Source: an uncultured Pelagibacteraceae bacterium (GTDB lineage Bacteria > Pseudomonadota > Alphaproteobacteria > Pelagibacterales > Pelagibacteraceae). From it: DNA of 64,000 nt. The position numbers and the translations under genes are program-made. This document shows positions 16,560 to 25,596 of this stretch, one piece after another (the first letter of the stretch is position 1; each line of letters starts with the position of its first letter). The notes under the pieces were generated by a model that was given only the letters and a program-made list of their open reading frames with translations, had not been told where the DNA came from and did not search any database. The stretch lies in contig CACFAT010000004.1 of NCBI GenBank assembly GCA_902564385.1, positions 22,669-86,668 of the forward strand. The letters run 5' to 3'.

Positions 16560-19229
16560 ATGAAACCAGGAGACAAAAATTCTTTCAATTCGTTAACTAA
16601 AATTTCAGTTAACGGCAAAAGTTATAATTTTTACTCACTGAAAGAGGCTGAGAAAAATGGTTTAGCAGGTATATCGAAGCTTCCAAAATCATTGAAGGTC
16701 TTACTTGAGAATTTGTTAAGATTTGAGGACGATATAACGGTTAATAAAAATCAAATTGAAGCTATTAAAGATTGGTTAAAATCTAAAAGTTCTAACACAG
16801 AAATTGCATATAGGCCTGCGAGGGTGTTGCTTCAAGACTACACTGGAATTCCTGCAGTTGCAGATTTAGCAGCAATGAGAGAGGCTGTAAAAGAAAAAAA
16901 TAAAGATCCAAGTACTATCAATCCATTATCATCAGTTGATTTGGTAATTGATCACTCTGTACAAGTAGATAAATTTGCAAATAAAAATTCTTTAAAAGAA
17001 AACGTTGATATTGAATTTAATCGGAATGCAGAAAGATATTCTTTCCTTAAATGGGGTCAACAAGCATTCAATAATTTTAGAATAGTTCCCCCAGGAACTG
17101 GGATATGTCATCAAGTCAATCTGGAATACCTTTCAAAAGTTGTTTGGAATGAAAAATATAAAGATGAAGAATACATATTTCCAGACACTTTGGTTGGAAC
17201 AGATAGTCATACAACTATGGTAAATGGTTTATCTGTTTTGGGTTGGGGAGTAGGTGGAATTGAAGCTGAGGCTGGAATGTTAGGTCAACCTATTTCAATG
17301 TTAATTCCCGAAGTTATTGGATTTGAAATGAAATCAAAAATGCCAGAAGGTACAACAGCAACTGATCTTGTTTTAACAGTAGTTAAAATGTTGAGAGACA
17401 AGGGAGTTGTTGGAAAGTTTGTTGAATTCTATGGCGAAGGACTAAAAAATCTGACTTTAGCAGATAGAGCTACTATAGCAAATATGGCACCTGAGTATGG
17501 TGCAACTTGTGGTTTTTTCCCAATTGATGATGAAACTTTAAAATATTTAAAATTCTCAGGAAGAGATGATCAAAATGTTGAAATTGTAAAAAAGTATGCT
17601 CAAGAACAAGGACTTTGGGCAAGTTTAGATGTTGAATTTACAGACACACTATCTTTAGACATGTCAACTATAGTACCAACTATTTCTGGACCAAAACGTC
17701 CACAGGATAAAGTTCTACTTACTAACGCATCATCAAATTTTAAAAAAGTATTTTCAGAAATTACAAAAAAAGAAGAGCCAAATATTTATGATGTTGAAAA
17801 AGAAGATTTTAAAATAACCGATGGCGATGTGTTAATTGCTGCAATCACTTCTTGTACTAATACTTCCAATCCAAGTGTACTAATTGGAGCAGGTTTACTA
17901 GCAAAAAATGCAATTGAAAAAGGTTTAATGACTAAGCCTTGGGTAAAAACATCTTTGGCACCTGGATCACAAGTAGTTACAGATTATCTAGAAAAAGCTG
18001 GGCTAAATATTTATTTAGATAAGTTAGGTTTTAATTTAGTTGGTTATGGATGTACAACTTGTATTGGTAATTCAGGTCCATTAGCCGATAATATCTCAGA
18101 TTCCATAAAAAATAATAATATTTATGCTGTCTCGGTTTTATCTGGAAACAGAAACTTTGAAGGAAGAATTTCACCTTTAATAAAAGCAAATTATTTAGCG
18201 TCTCCGCCATTAGTCGTTGCTTATGCAATAGCAGGAACTATGAGATTTGATTTGTATAAGGATCCATTAGGTAAAGATAAAGATGGTAAAGATGTTTTTT
18301 TAAAAGATATATGGCCATCTAACAAAGAAATAGAAGAAACATTGAGAAATTCATTAAATGCAGAAATGTTTATAAAAAGATACTCAAATGTTTCTCAAGG
18401 ACCAGAACAATGGCAAAAAATTAAAACAGAGGAAACCAATATTTATAATTGGGAAGATAATTCAACGTACGTAAAAAAACCTCCGTTTTTTGACAACCTT
18501 CCTGATAAACCAGAAGGATTTAAAGAAATTAAGGATGCAAGACCACTATTAATATTGGGTGATAGCATTACCACTGATCATATTTCACCTGCTGGATCAA
18601 TTCAAAAAGATAGTCCAACTGGAGAATATTTTATGAAACATCAAATACTTCCAAAAGACTATAATTCCTATGGAGCAAGAAGAGGGAATCATGAGGTTAT
18701 GATGAGAGGAACTTTTGCAAATATAAGAATTAGAAATGAAATGGCACCTGGTACTGAGGGTGGTTTTACCAAGTTGTACCCTGAGGAAAAAGTAATGCCA
18801 GTATATGATGCGGTTGTTGAATATAAAAAAAGAGGTACCGATTTAGTTGTAATTGGTGGTAAAGAGTATGGAACTGGATCTTCTAGAGATTGGGCGGCCA
18901 AAGGAACCAAACTTTTAGGTGTAAAGGCTGTTTTTGCAGAAAGTTTTGAGAGAATTCATAGATCAAATCTTATAGGAATGGGTATACTACCATTACAGTT
19001 TAAAGATGGAATAAATAGAACTAATCTAAAATTAGATGGCTCAGAACTATTTTCTATTATTGACTTAGAAAAAGGCATAGATCCTAGAGATGAAGTTGAT
19101 GTTGAAATTAAATATGTCTCTGGAGATATCAAGAGAATTAAAATGTTAAGTAGAATAGATACTAAGAACGAATTAGAGTATTACAAAAATGGTGGAATTT
19201 TACAATATGTACTTAGGAACATGATTTAA
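16560..19229 (+). CDS. acnA: Aconitate hydratase A
   Basis: The product from ATG 16560 has 889 residues (MKPGDKNSF...), the normal AcnA length. An upstream in-frame ATG at 16497 lies inside the LysE gene and gives an unlike extension, so 16560 is preferred. The three iron-sulfur cysteines are visible in AITSCTNTSNPSV and GYGCTTCIGNSGPL, and the swivel domain has GDSITTDHISPAGSI and GSSRDWAAKG. It interconverts citrate and isocitrate through cis-aconitate in the TCA cycle. The last base of its stop is the first base of the next start. Confidence 0.95.
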   Translation: MKPGDKNSFNSLTKISVNGKSYNFYSLKEAEKNGLAGISKLPKSLKVLLENLLRFEDDITVNKNQIEAIKDWLKSKSSNTEIAYRPARVLLQDYTGIPAVADLAAMREAVKEKNKDPSTINPLSSVDLVIDHSVQVDKFANKNSLKENVDIEFNRNAERYSFLKWGQQAFNNFRIVPPGTGICHQVNLEYLSKVVWNEKYKDEEYIFPDTLVGTDSHTTMVNGLSVLGWGVGGIEAEAGMLGQPISMLIPEVIGFEMKSKMPEGTTATDLVLTVVKMLRDKGVVGKFVEFYGEGLKNLTLADRATIANMAPEYGATCGFFPIDDETLKYLKFSGRDDQNVEIVKKYAQEQGLWASLDVEFTDTLSLDMSTIVPTISGPKRPQDKVLLTNASSNFKKVFSEITKKEEPNIYDVEKEDFKITDGDVLIAAITSCTNTSNPSVLIGAGLLAKNAIEKGLMTKPWVKTSLAPGSQVVTDYLEKAGLNIYLDKLGFNLVGYGCTTCIGNSGPLADNISDSIKNNNIYAVSVLSGNRNFEGRISPLIKANYLASPPLVVAYAIAGTMRFDLYKDPLGKDKDGKDVFLKDIWPSNKEIEETLRNSLNAEMFIKRYSNVSQGPEQWQKIKTEETNIYNWEDNSTYVKKPPFFDNLPDKPEGFKEIKDARPLLILGDSITTDHISPAGSIQKDSPTGEYFMKHQILPKDYNSYGARRGNHEVMMRGTFANIRIRNEMAPGTEGGFTKLYPEEKVMPVYDAVVEYKKRGTDLVVIGGKEYGTGSSRDWAAKGTKLLGVKAVFAESFERIHRSNLIGMGILPLQFKDGINRTNLKLDGSELFSIIDLEKGIDPRDEVDVEIKYVSGDIKRIKMLSRIDTKNELEYYKNGGILQYVLRNMI

Positions 19230-19873
19230 TGGATGAAGATATTGAAATAATAAATACCCAAACACGTAATGAAAAAATTAAAAACTTTTTCATAAATAAT
19301 AAAAATTCTTTAATTTCGACATTAGTAATAATTATTTTGGCTTTAATTGGTTACTTTTCTTTTGAAGAATATCAATCTAGCAAAAGAGAAAAATTAGCTG
19401 ATAAATACGACTTAGCTGTAATAAGATATGAATCTGATAATAAATATAATGTGATCCCGGATCTTAAAGAGGTGATTAATGCTAAAGACAAAACATATTC
19501 TCCTCTAGCTTTCTATTTTTTGCTAGATAACGATTTGATAAATTCAAAAGATGAAATTAACAATTATTTTGATATTTTAATTAATGATATTGGCTTGGAT
19601 AAAAAGTTTAAAGAGCTAATAATCTTTAAAAAAGGCTTATATAATTCAGATTTTTCAGATGAAAATGAATTGTTAGCTATTTTTAATCCTTTAATTAAAG
19701 CGGATAGTATATGGAAACCACATAGTCTTTATATTATGGCAGAATATTATTTATCAAAAAATCAAATGCAAAAATCAAAAGAATTTTTTGAGCAAATAGT
19801 TAGTCTTGAAAATAATAACTCTAAAATAAAAACCAAAGCTCAAAAAAGGCTAAGATCTAGTTTCAGTGAGTAG
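19229..19873 (+). CDS. YfgM/TPR-like membrane-anchored protein
   Basis: The 214-residue product has a charged N-terminus, one transmembrane segment at about residues 29-47, and a soluble helical part with a PLAFYFLLDN segment and a C-terminal HSLYIMAEYYLSKNQMQKSKEFFEQI repeat typical of TPR helices. E. coli YfgM, a SecYEG-associated periplasmic chaperone partner, has the same length and topology and also precedes bamB, which is the neighbour here. The identification therefore rests on topology plus synteny. Confidence 0.7.
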   Translation: MDEDIEIINTQTRNEKIKNFFINNKNSLISTLVIIILALIGYFSFEEYQSSKREKLADKYDLAVIRYESDNKYNVIPDLKEVINAKDKTYSPLAFYFLLDNDLINSKDEINNYFDILINDIGLDKKFKELIIFKKGLYNSDFSDENELLAIFNPLIKADSIWKPHSLYIMAEYYLSKNQMQKSKEFFEQIVSLENNNSKIKTKAQKRLRSSFSE

Positions 19874-21134
19874 GATAGTATTATATTTCGTCTTTTTACT
19901 TTTATTATCAAGTTGTGGTCAAAGTGATAAATCTGTAGAAAATTTTAATTCTAAAATTTTATTTGAAGAAATTAAACCAATTCAAGAACAATTAAATCCA
20001 GATATACAAATAAATTTAACTAAATTTGTTAAAGACAATAGTTTCATAAATAATATTACAAATAATAATGGAAATATTAACTTTGAGCCAACATTTAAAA
20101 AAAAGAAAACATTTAAATTTTCAAAGATTAATAAGTTTAATTCAATAGATACAGAAATTTTGTTTATTCAAAATAACGATCTAATTTATTTTGATAATAA
20201 AGGAACAGTTTTCAGAATTAATGAGAATTTTGAAACTTTATGGAAAACAAATCATTACTTAAAGAAAGAAAGAAAGCTTAATCCTGTTTTATATTTTAAT
20301 TATATTGATAACAGCCTTTTGGTTGCAGATACCTTGTCTAATATTTTTTCAATAAATATAGAAAATGGAGAACTAATTTGGAAAATAGAAAGTATTTCTC
20401 CTTTTAATTCTAATGTTGCTGTTCAAGTGGATAAATTTATAACGGTCGATTTTGATAATGTTATTAGATGCTTTTCTGTAATTGATGGAAATGAATTGTG
20501 GAATTTCAAAACAGAAAATACATTTATTAAATCACAAAAAAAATTATCTATAATTATTAAAGATGATATTGTTTATTCACTTAATAATTTAGGAGACCTC
20601 ACGGCATTAAATATTAATGACGGGAGTTTAGTTTGGCAAACACCTACTCAAAGTAACGAAATTTTTTTTAATGCATTTAGTCTCAATAATTCAGAAATGA
20701 TTTTAAATAATGATAAAATTTTTTTTTCAAATAATAAAAATGAATTATTTTCGATAGACTCAAAAACTGGCATAGTTAAATGGAAACAAACTGTAAATTC
20801 TAGTTTAAAACCAACAATTTCTGAAAATTATATTTTTAATATATCTGAGGAAGGATATTTATTTGTAATTGATACTGAGACTGGAAATATAATCAGGATC
20901 ACTGATGTTTTCTCAACATTTAAAAAAAGAGAAAAAATTAAACCAGTAGGCTTTGTTATTGCTAAAAATAAAATTTATTTGTCTACTGATAATGGACGAA
21001 TCTTGATTATTAATTTAACTGATTCACAAACAGAGAATGTAATTAAATTTAATAATGAAAAAATATCGAGGCCATTTATTAATAATGCTAATATTTTTTT
21101 AATTAAAAATAACGGAATTATAAGATCAAATTAA
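19866..21134 (+). CDS. bamB: BamB-like outer membrane assembly lipoprotein with PQQ-type beta-propeller
   Basis: The 422-residue product starts with GTG and has a lipoprotein signal (LLLLSSCGQ, lipid Cys at about 17). The rest contains repeated propeller blades of the type D-G-x-x-x-W (IENGELIWKI, IDGNELWNF, INDGSLVWQT, SKTGIVKWKQ, ETGNIIRI). BamB is the scaffold of the BAM complex that inserts outer membrane proteins. The position behind a YfgM-like gene repeats the E. coli order. It overlaps the upstream gene by eight bases. Derivation of the name is from architecture and synteny. Confidence 0.75.
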   Translation: MSRIVLYFVFLLLLSSCGQSDKSVENFNSKILFEEIKPIQEQLNPDIQINLTKFVKDNSFINNITNNNGNINFEPTFKKKKTFKFSKINKFNSIDTEILFIQNNDLIYFDNKGTVFRINENFETLWKTNHYLKKERKLNPVLYFNYIDNSLLVADTLSNIFSINIENGELIWKIESISPFNSNVAVQVDKFITVDFDNVIRCFSVIDGNELWNFKTENTFIKSQKKLSIIIKDDIVYSLNNLGDLTALNINDGSLVWQTPTQSNEIFFNAFSLNNSEMILNNDKIFFSNNKNELFSIDSKTGIVKWKQTVNSSLKPTISENYIFNISEEGYLFVIDTETGNIIRITDVFSTFKKREKIKPVGFVIAKNKIYLSTDNGRILIINLTDSQTENVIKFNNEKISRPFINNANIFLIKNNGIIRSN

Positions 21135-21565
21135 TGTTATTAAAATTTTTAGAAAAAATTGGAAGAAAAAAGATAGTTTTGGATAGGGGGCCGTCTCACC
21201 CAAAATTTAATGAAGCCAAACCATGGATGAATAGATATTATTTATTATTTAGGAATAGACCAAAATGGTTCCCATTTAATATATTAATTCATGAAATGTT
21301 GGATGATGATCATGGGGACGGAGTTCATAATCATCTATTCCCTTATATTACAATAATTTTGAGAGGTGGTTATTGGGAAACTATTAAAAAAGGCAAGTTC
21401 TGGAGAAAACCTGGATATATTGGATTTAGATCAGCCAATGCATATCATAGAGTAGACCTTGAGCCAGGAACAAGACCAATGACAATTTTTATTTCTGGAC
21501 CTTTTGGATTAAGAAAAGGACCAAGATCAGAATACGGTATTGATTTTAATTCAAAAAAAAATTAA
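21134..21565 (+). CDS. Small cupin-fold protein of unknown function
   Basis: The 143-residue product is a single cupin-like barrel. HNHLFPYITIILRGGYWE gives His65, His67 and Glu82 as possible first-motif metal ligands, and PGYIGFRSANAYHRVDL supplies His105 as the second-motif ligand. No substrate can be named. Its start overlaps the bamB stop and its stop overlaps the zapE start, each by one base, so it is part of the same transcript. Confidence 0.65.
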   Translation: MLLKFLEKIGRKKIVLDRGPSHPKFNEAKPWMNRYYLLFRNRPKWFPFNILIHEMLDDDHGDGVHNHLFPYITIILRGGYWETIKKGKFWRKPGYIGFRSANAYHRVDLEPGTRPMTIFISGPFGLRKGPRSEYGIDFNSKKN

Positions 21566-22620
21566 TGCTAAAAAGTTTTGTTAAAGAGTTTAAGCTTTAC
21601 TGCAAAAAAAAAAATTTAGATGTTAATTCGCATCAGATAAAACTCATAAAAACATTAGAAGAATATTATAAATTAAACTACAAATCATTTATCTCAAAAA
21701 TTTTATCAAAAAAAAATTATAAAAAAGGCTTTTATCTTTATGGAGATGTTGGTGTCGGTAAAACCATGATATTGGATTTTTTTTTCAACTTAGTTGAGGG
21801 TAAAAAATTAAAACTTCACTTCAATGAGTTTATGCTTAGCTTTCACGATTTTGTACACCAATCTAAATATAAAAACGATGAAAATAAATTAAGTAAATTT
21901 GTTAAAAAATTAAAATCGAAAGCAAAATTAATATATTTTGACGAGTTTCAAGTTACAAATATAGTAGATGCAATGATACTCGGAAAATTATTTGATGAAA
22001 TATTTAAAGAAGATTTAAAAATTATTGTAACTTCTAATATAAAAATAGAAAATTTATACAAAGATGGGTTGCAAAGAGATCAATTCAAACCTTTTATAAA
22101 AATAATGCAAAAGCAATCATTTGAATATCAATTAAATATAGATGATGATTATAGAAAGTCCAAAGGTAATAAAACTCAAAGATATTACTCACCTTTAAAT
22201 CAAGAAAACAATTTTAAAATAAACAAATTATTTAGAGTGATGACTAAAGATAAGGCTTTAAAAGAAAAGATTTTAAACATTAAGGGAAGAAAATTTATTT
22301 TAAAAAATTTTTATGATGGAATTGTTCGATTAACTTTTAAAGAAGTATGTGATAAAAATTTAGGGTCAGAAGATTATATTAAAATAGTAAAAAATTGTTT
22401 TTTTATAGTTATGGAAAATGTACCAGCATTTAATGATTTAAATTCAAATCAACAACAAAGATTTATTACTTTTTTAGATATTGTGTATGATCAAGATATA
22501 CCCATGGCTATTAGTGCTGAACAAAATATTGATAAACTCACATCATCAAGATTATTGGAAAAACCATTTAAGCGAACCATTAGCCGATTATATGAACTAA
22601 CATCTAAAAAGTATTTATGA
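21565..22620 (+). CDS. zapE: ZapE/AFG1-family ATPase
   Basis: The 351-residue protein has Walker A GDVGVGKT at 60-67, Walker B LIYFDEFQVTN near 119-128, and the family segment EIFKEDLKIIVTSN followed by QRDQFKPFI. The C-terminus has NVPAFNDLNSNQQQRFITFLDIVYD, characteristic of AFG1/ZapE. Bacterial ZapE associates with FtsZ during constriction, while mitochondrial AFG1 handles misfolded respiratory subunits. It overlaps yjbQ by four bases. Confidence 0.9.
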   Translation: MLKSFVKEFKLYCKKKNLDVNSHQIKLIKTLEEYYKLNYKSFISKILSKKNYKKGFYLYGDVGVGKTMILDFFFNLVEGKKLKLHFNEFMLSFHDFVHQSKYKNDENKLSKFVKKLKSKAKLIYFDEFQVTNIVDAMILGKLFDEIFKEDLKIIVTSNIKIENLYKDGLQRDQFKPFIKIMQKQSFEYQLNIDDDYRKSKGNKTQRYYSPLNQENNFKINKLFRVMTKDKALKEKILNIKGRKFILKNFYDGIVRLTFKEVCDKNLGSEDYIKIVKNCFFIVMENVPAFNDLNSNQQQRFITFLDIVYDQDIPMAISAEQNIDKLTSSRLLEKPFKRTISRLYELTSKKYL

Positions 22621-23037
22621 GACAAGAATTTTTTAATCTTGAACTTAAAACAAATGGTCAAAAATTATATGAATTTACTGATCAAACGATAGACTGGATA
22701 AATAAAAATAGTTTTAATAATGGTATTTTAAATTTAAGCATACAGCACACTAGTGCATCTTTAATTGTTCAAGAAAATGCTGATCCTGATGTTCAATCAG
22801 ACTTAATTAATTATTTTGATAAAATTGCTCCAATGGATAATAAATTATATATTCATACAATAGAGGGTAAGGACGATATGCCAGCTCATATAAAGTCAGC
22901 TTTAACTAACAATCAAATATCCCTCAGTATAAAAAAACAAACAACTTTTGTTAGGAACTTGGCAAGGAATTTACCTTTTTGAACATAGGTTAGCTTCTAC
23001 AAAAAGGCTTATTATTCATCATTTTATTGGAGATTAA
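22617..23037 (+). pseudogene. yjbQ: YjbQ family protein, frameshifted by one extra A in an A7 run
   Basis: The annotated frame stops at 22982 after 121 residues and its last part is unlike the family. Shifting frame at the run of seven A (22931-22937) restores the conserved C-terminus LLLGTWQGIYLFEHR and continues to a TAA at 23035-23037. With six A the protein would be 139 residues, the usual YjbQ length. The conserved SIQHTSASL and MPAHIKSAL segments are present upstream. The family has been linked to secondary thiamine phosphate synthase activity. The corrected end abuts the convergent photolyase gene exactly, which supports the full-length reading. It may be a sequencing error or a real indel. 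Confidence 0.85.
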
Positions 23038-24456
23038 TTAATTTTTTAAAGTTTGAAATGCTTTTAGAGCTGCGTTTCTAGCTTCTTCATGTACAACTAT
23101 TGGAGAAGGGTAATCAGAACCAATTCTAGTTTTTATAGCATCTTGATATTTAATTTCCATTTCCCATGGTTTATGAATAAATTTATTTGGAACTCTCTCT
23201 AATTCTGGTACCCATTTTTTTACATACAGACCTTGTTTATCAAATTTTTCACCCTGCAATATAGGATTAAAAATTCTAAAATAAGGTGCTGCATCTGCAC
23301 CACAGCCAGCAACCCATTGCCATTGTGCAACATTGTTTGCTTCATTAAAATCTAACAAACAATTTCTAAAATGTTTTTCACCCTCTTTCCAATTGATTCT
23401 TAAATGTTTTACAAGAAAAGAACCAACTACCATTCTAATTCTATTATGCATCCAACCTGTTTCATAAAGTTGTCTCATTCCAGCATCAACAATTGGGTAT
23501 CCAGTCATACCATTTTTCCAAGCTTTCAAATTTTTTACATTTTTATCCCATGGAAATTTATCAAATTCTTTTCTTAAATTACCTTTTAGCATTTGAGGGA
23601 AGTAATTAATCAAACTATGAGAAAATTCTCTCCATCCTAATTCATTAAGATATTTTTTAACACTAACATTTTTTGATTTATATTTATAACATTTGTCCCA
23701 AATATTACTTACGTGTATTTGTCCATTTCTTATAAATGGTGAAAGTTTTGACGAACCATTTATAGCTGGATAATCTCTATCAATTCCATATTTCAACATT
23801 CTACTTTCGACAAAATCATTTAAATATTTTTCGGATTGTTTTTCAGATGGATCCCAATATTTTTCAAATTTTTTATACCAATTTTTCTTTGGTAAAATTT
23901 GATCTGGAACATTATTATTTTTGAATAATTTTATTTTGCTCTTAACTTTTTTTACGTTTAATGATTTGTTTGGTATACTATCTAAGTAAATTTGCTCTCC
24001 GACTCTCCAAAATGGACTATAAACTTTATAAGGGCTTCCATCATCTTTTGTAACATTATTATATTCATTAAGAACATTTCCTTTAAAGCATTTTGAAAGT
24101 ATTTTGTTTTTTTCAAAAATTTTAATGAGATCATTATCTAACTTTAATTGAGATGGCTCATATATTTTATTCCAAAATACAGAAATTTCTTGTTTGTCTT
24201 TGATTTTACTAAAAAAAGTTATCTCATCAGAAAATACTAATTCTAATTCAATATTGTATTTAATTAACTCATTTTTAAAATTAATTAAAGATTTACTTAC
24301 CCACCATTTTTGTGCTTCTCTAACATCATCGAAATTTTCCTTATTATAAATATATAATGCTGTAACAGTATCGTAATTATTTGTTGCATAAGATAACGCA
24401 GAATTATTTTTTATTCTAAAATCGTCTCTTATCCAAACAACAGCTTTTTTTGACAT
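23038..24456 (-). CDS. phrB: Deoxyribodipyrimidine photolyase
   Basis: The 472-residue product has the N-terminal antenna-domain start AVVWIRDDFRIKNN and the C-terminal FAD domain with GYPIVDAGMRQLYETGWMHN, RMVVGSFLVKHL and NNVAQWQWVAGCGADAAPYFRIFNP, the class I CPD photolyase hallmark. It repairs UV-induced pyrimidine dimers using light, expected in a surface-ocean bacterium. It lies five bases downstream of the DpaL-like gene. Confidence 0.93.
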   Translation of the reverse strand: MSKKAVVWIRDDFRIKNNSALSYATNNYDTVTALYIYNKENFDDVREAQKWWVSKSLINFKNELIKYNIELELVFSDEITFFSKIKDKQEISVFWNKIYEPSQLKLDNDLIKIFEKNKILSKCFKGNVLNEYNNVTKDDGSPYKVYSPFWRVGEQIYLDSIPNKSLNVKKVKSKIKLFKNNNVPDQILPKKNWYKKFEKYWDPSEKQSEKYLNDFVESRMLKYGIDRDYPAINGSSKLSPFIRNGQIHVSNIWDKCYKYKSKNVSVKKYLNELGWREFSHSLINYFPQMLKGNLRKEFDKFPWDKNVKNLKAWKNGMTGYPIVDAGMRQLYETGWMHNRIRMVVGSFLVKHLRINWKEGEKHFRNCLLDFNEANNVAQWQWVAGCGADAAPYFRIFNPILQGEKFDKQGLYVKKWVPELERVPNKFIHKPWEMEIKYQDAIKTRIGSDYPSPIVVHEEARNAALKAFQTLKN

Positions 24457-24461
24457 ATATT

Positions 24462-25595
24462 TTACTTTCTGCCTTTAGATAGCAATTGTTCGTAAAGTTT
24501 TACATCTGCATTACCTTCGCATCCAATAACTAAAACGTTAGATTTTTCGTTAAGATTTATTAATTTCTTTGTTTTAGGATTATTACAAAGACTAATAAGA
24601 CTGATAATTCCTGGTGTAGCACATTCACCACCTATTATTGATATTTTACTAAGTTTCTTGTCTTTAAGCATTGCAATAGTTTGAGGAACTTTTGAGTCAT
24701 TTACAGTAACACAAGAATCACTAGCCTTTTTTAATATATGCCAAGGTATGAGAGACATTTCATTGCATGACATACCACCCATTATACTTTCTTTTTTTAT
24801 TTTAATTTTTTTTAAACTTTTGCTTTTTATGCTTTGAAGCACACAATCAGCTCCATCAGGTTCAACTATTATTATTTTAGGAATTCTCTTGAAATATTTT
24901 GCAACTCCTGCAACTACACCTGCTGCCATGCCACCAACGCCAGCTTGAAGGAATATATGTGTAATATAATGCTTGGTTTGTTTGGAAATTTCTTTAATCA
25001 TAATTGAATAACCAGCCATAGTTAACAAAGGAACATAACTATAATTCTTCGTAGATACATCTTGAACAATATTCCAATTATTCTTTTTTGATAATTTTTT
25101 ACACTCTTTTAATGAATTTTCGTAATTACCTTTTACTCGAATTACATCGGCTCCAAATTTTTCAATTTCTTTTACTCTTGATTGACTAACATATTGACTA
25201 ACAAAAATTTTACATTGTAAATCCAATCTTTGAGCGCCCCAAGCAACTGATCTACCATGATTTCCAGCTGTTGCAGATGATATTATTATATTTTTTTTCT
25301 TTTTAGATATTTTTTCTACGGCATATGCTCCACCTAAAGCTTTAAATGATTTTAAATGAAATCTTTTCGACTCATCTTTGTAAAAAATATTATTAAGTTT
25401 TAAATTTTTGTTTAGTTTCTCTAATTTTAATAATGGTGTTTTTTTATAGTTTTTCCACTTAGATATAGAATTAAAAGCTTCTGTGATTATTTTTGACGAA
25501 ATAATATTTAAAATATAGTTTCGATTAAAACTATAATCTTTATTCGATAAAAATTTTGTATATTTCCATTTTCTATAACTATCAAAGCTTTTCAC
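24462..25595 (-). CDS. PLP-dependent fold II lyase, diaminopropionate ammonia-lyase-like
   Basis: The 377-residue product shows KDESKRFHLKSFKALGGAYA with the probable PLP lysine at 85, the phosphate loop region SSATAGNHGRSVAWGAQ, NYSYVPLLTMAGYSIM, and a glycine-rich QAGVGGMAAGVVAG. These match 2,3-diaminopropionate ammonia-lyase (YgeX/DpaL) more than threonine dehydratase, and no regulatory domain follows. It would deaminate diaminopropionate or a hydroxy/amino acid to pyruvate. It follows gmaS by one base, an unexpected pairing. The family is likely; the true substrate may differ. Confidence 0.72.
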   Translation of the reverse strand: MKSFDSYRKWKYTKFLSNKDYSFNRNYILNIISSKIITEAFNSISKWKNYKKTPLLKLEKLNKNLKLNNIFYKDESKRFHLKSFKALGGAYAVEKISKKKKNIIISSATAGNHGRSVAWGAQRLDLQCKIFVSQYVSQSRVKEIEKFGADVIRVKGNYENSLKECKKLSKKNNWNIVQDVSTKNYSYVPLLTMAGYSIMIKEISKQTKHYITHIFLQAGVGGMAAGVVAGVAKYFKRIPKIIIVEPDGADCVLQSIKSKSLKKIKIKKESIMGGMSCNEMSLIPWHILKKASDSCVTVNDSKVPQTIAMLKDKKLSKISIIGGECATPGIISLISLCNNPKTKKLINLNEKSNVLVIGCEGNADVKLYEQLLSKGRK

Positions 25596-25596
25596 T

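Noticed and set aside
22617..22982. YjbQ as an intact short 121-aa protein
   Set aside because: The conserved GTWQ...EHR end lies in another frame directly after an A7 run; the last part of the short reading is unlike the family.
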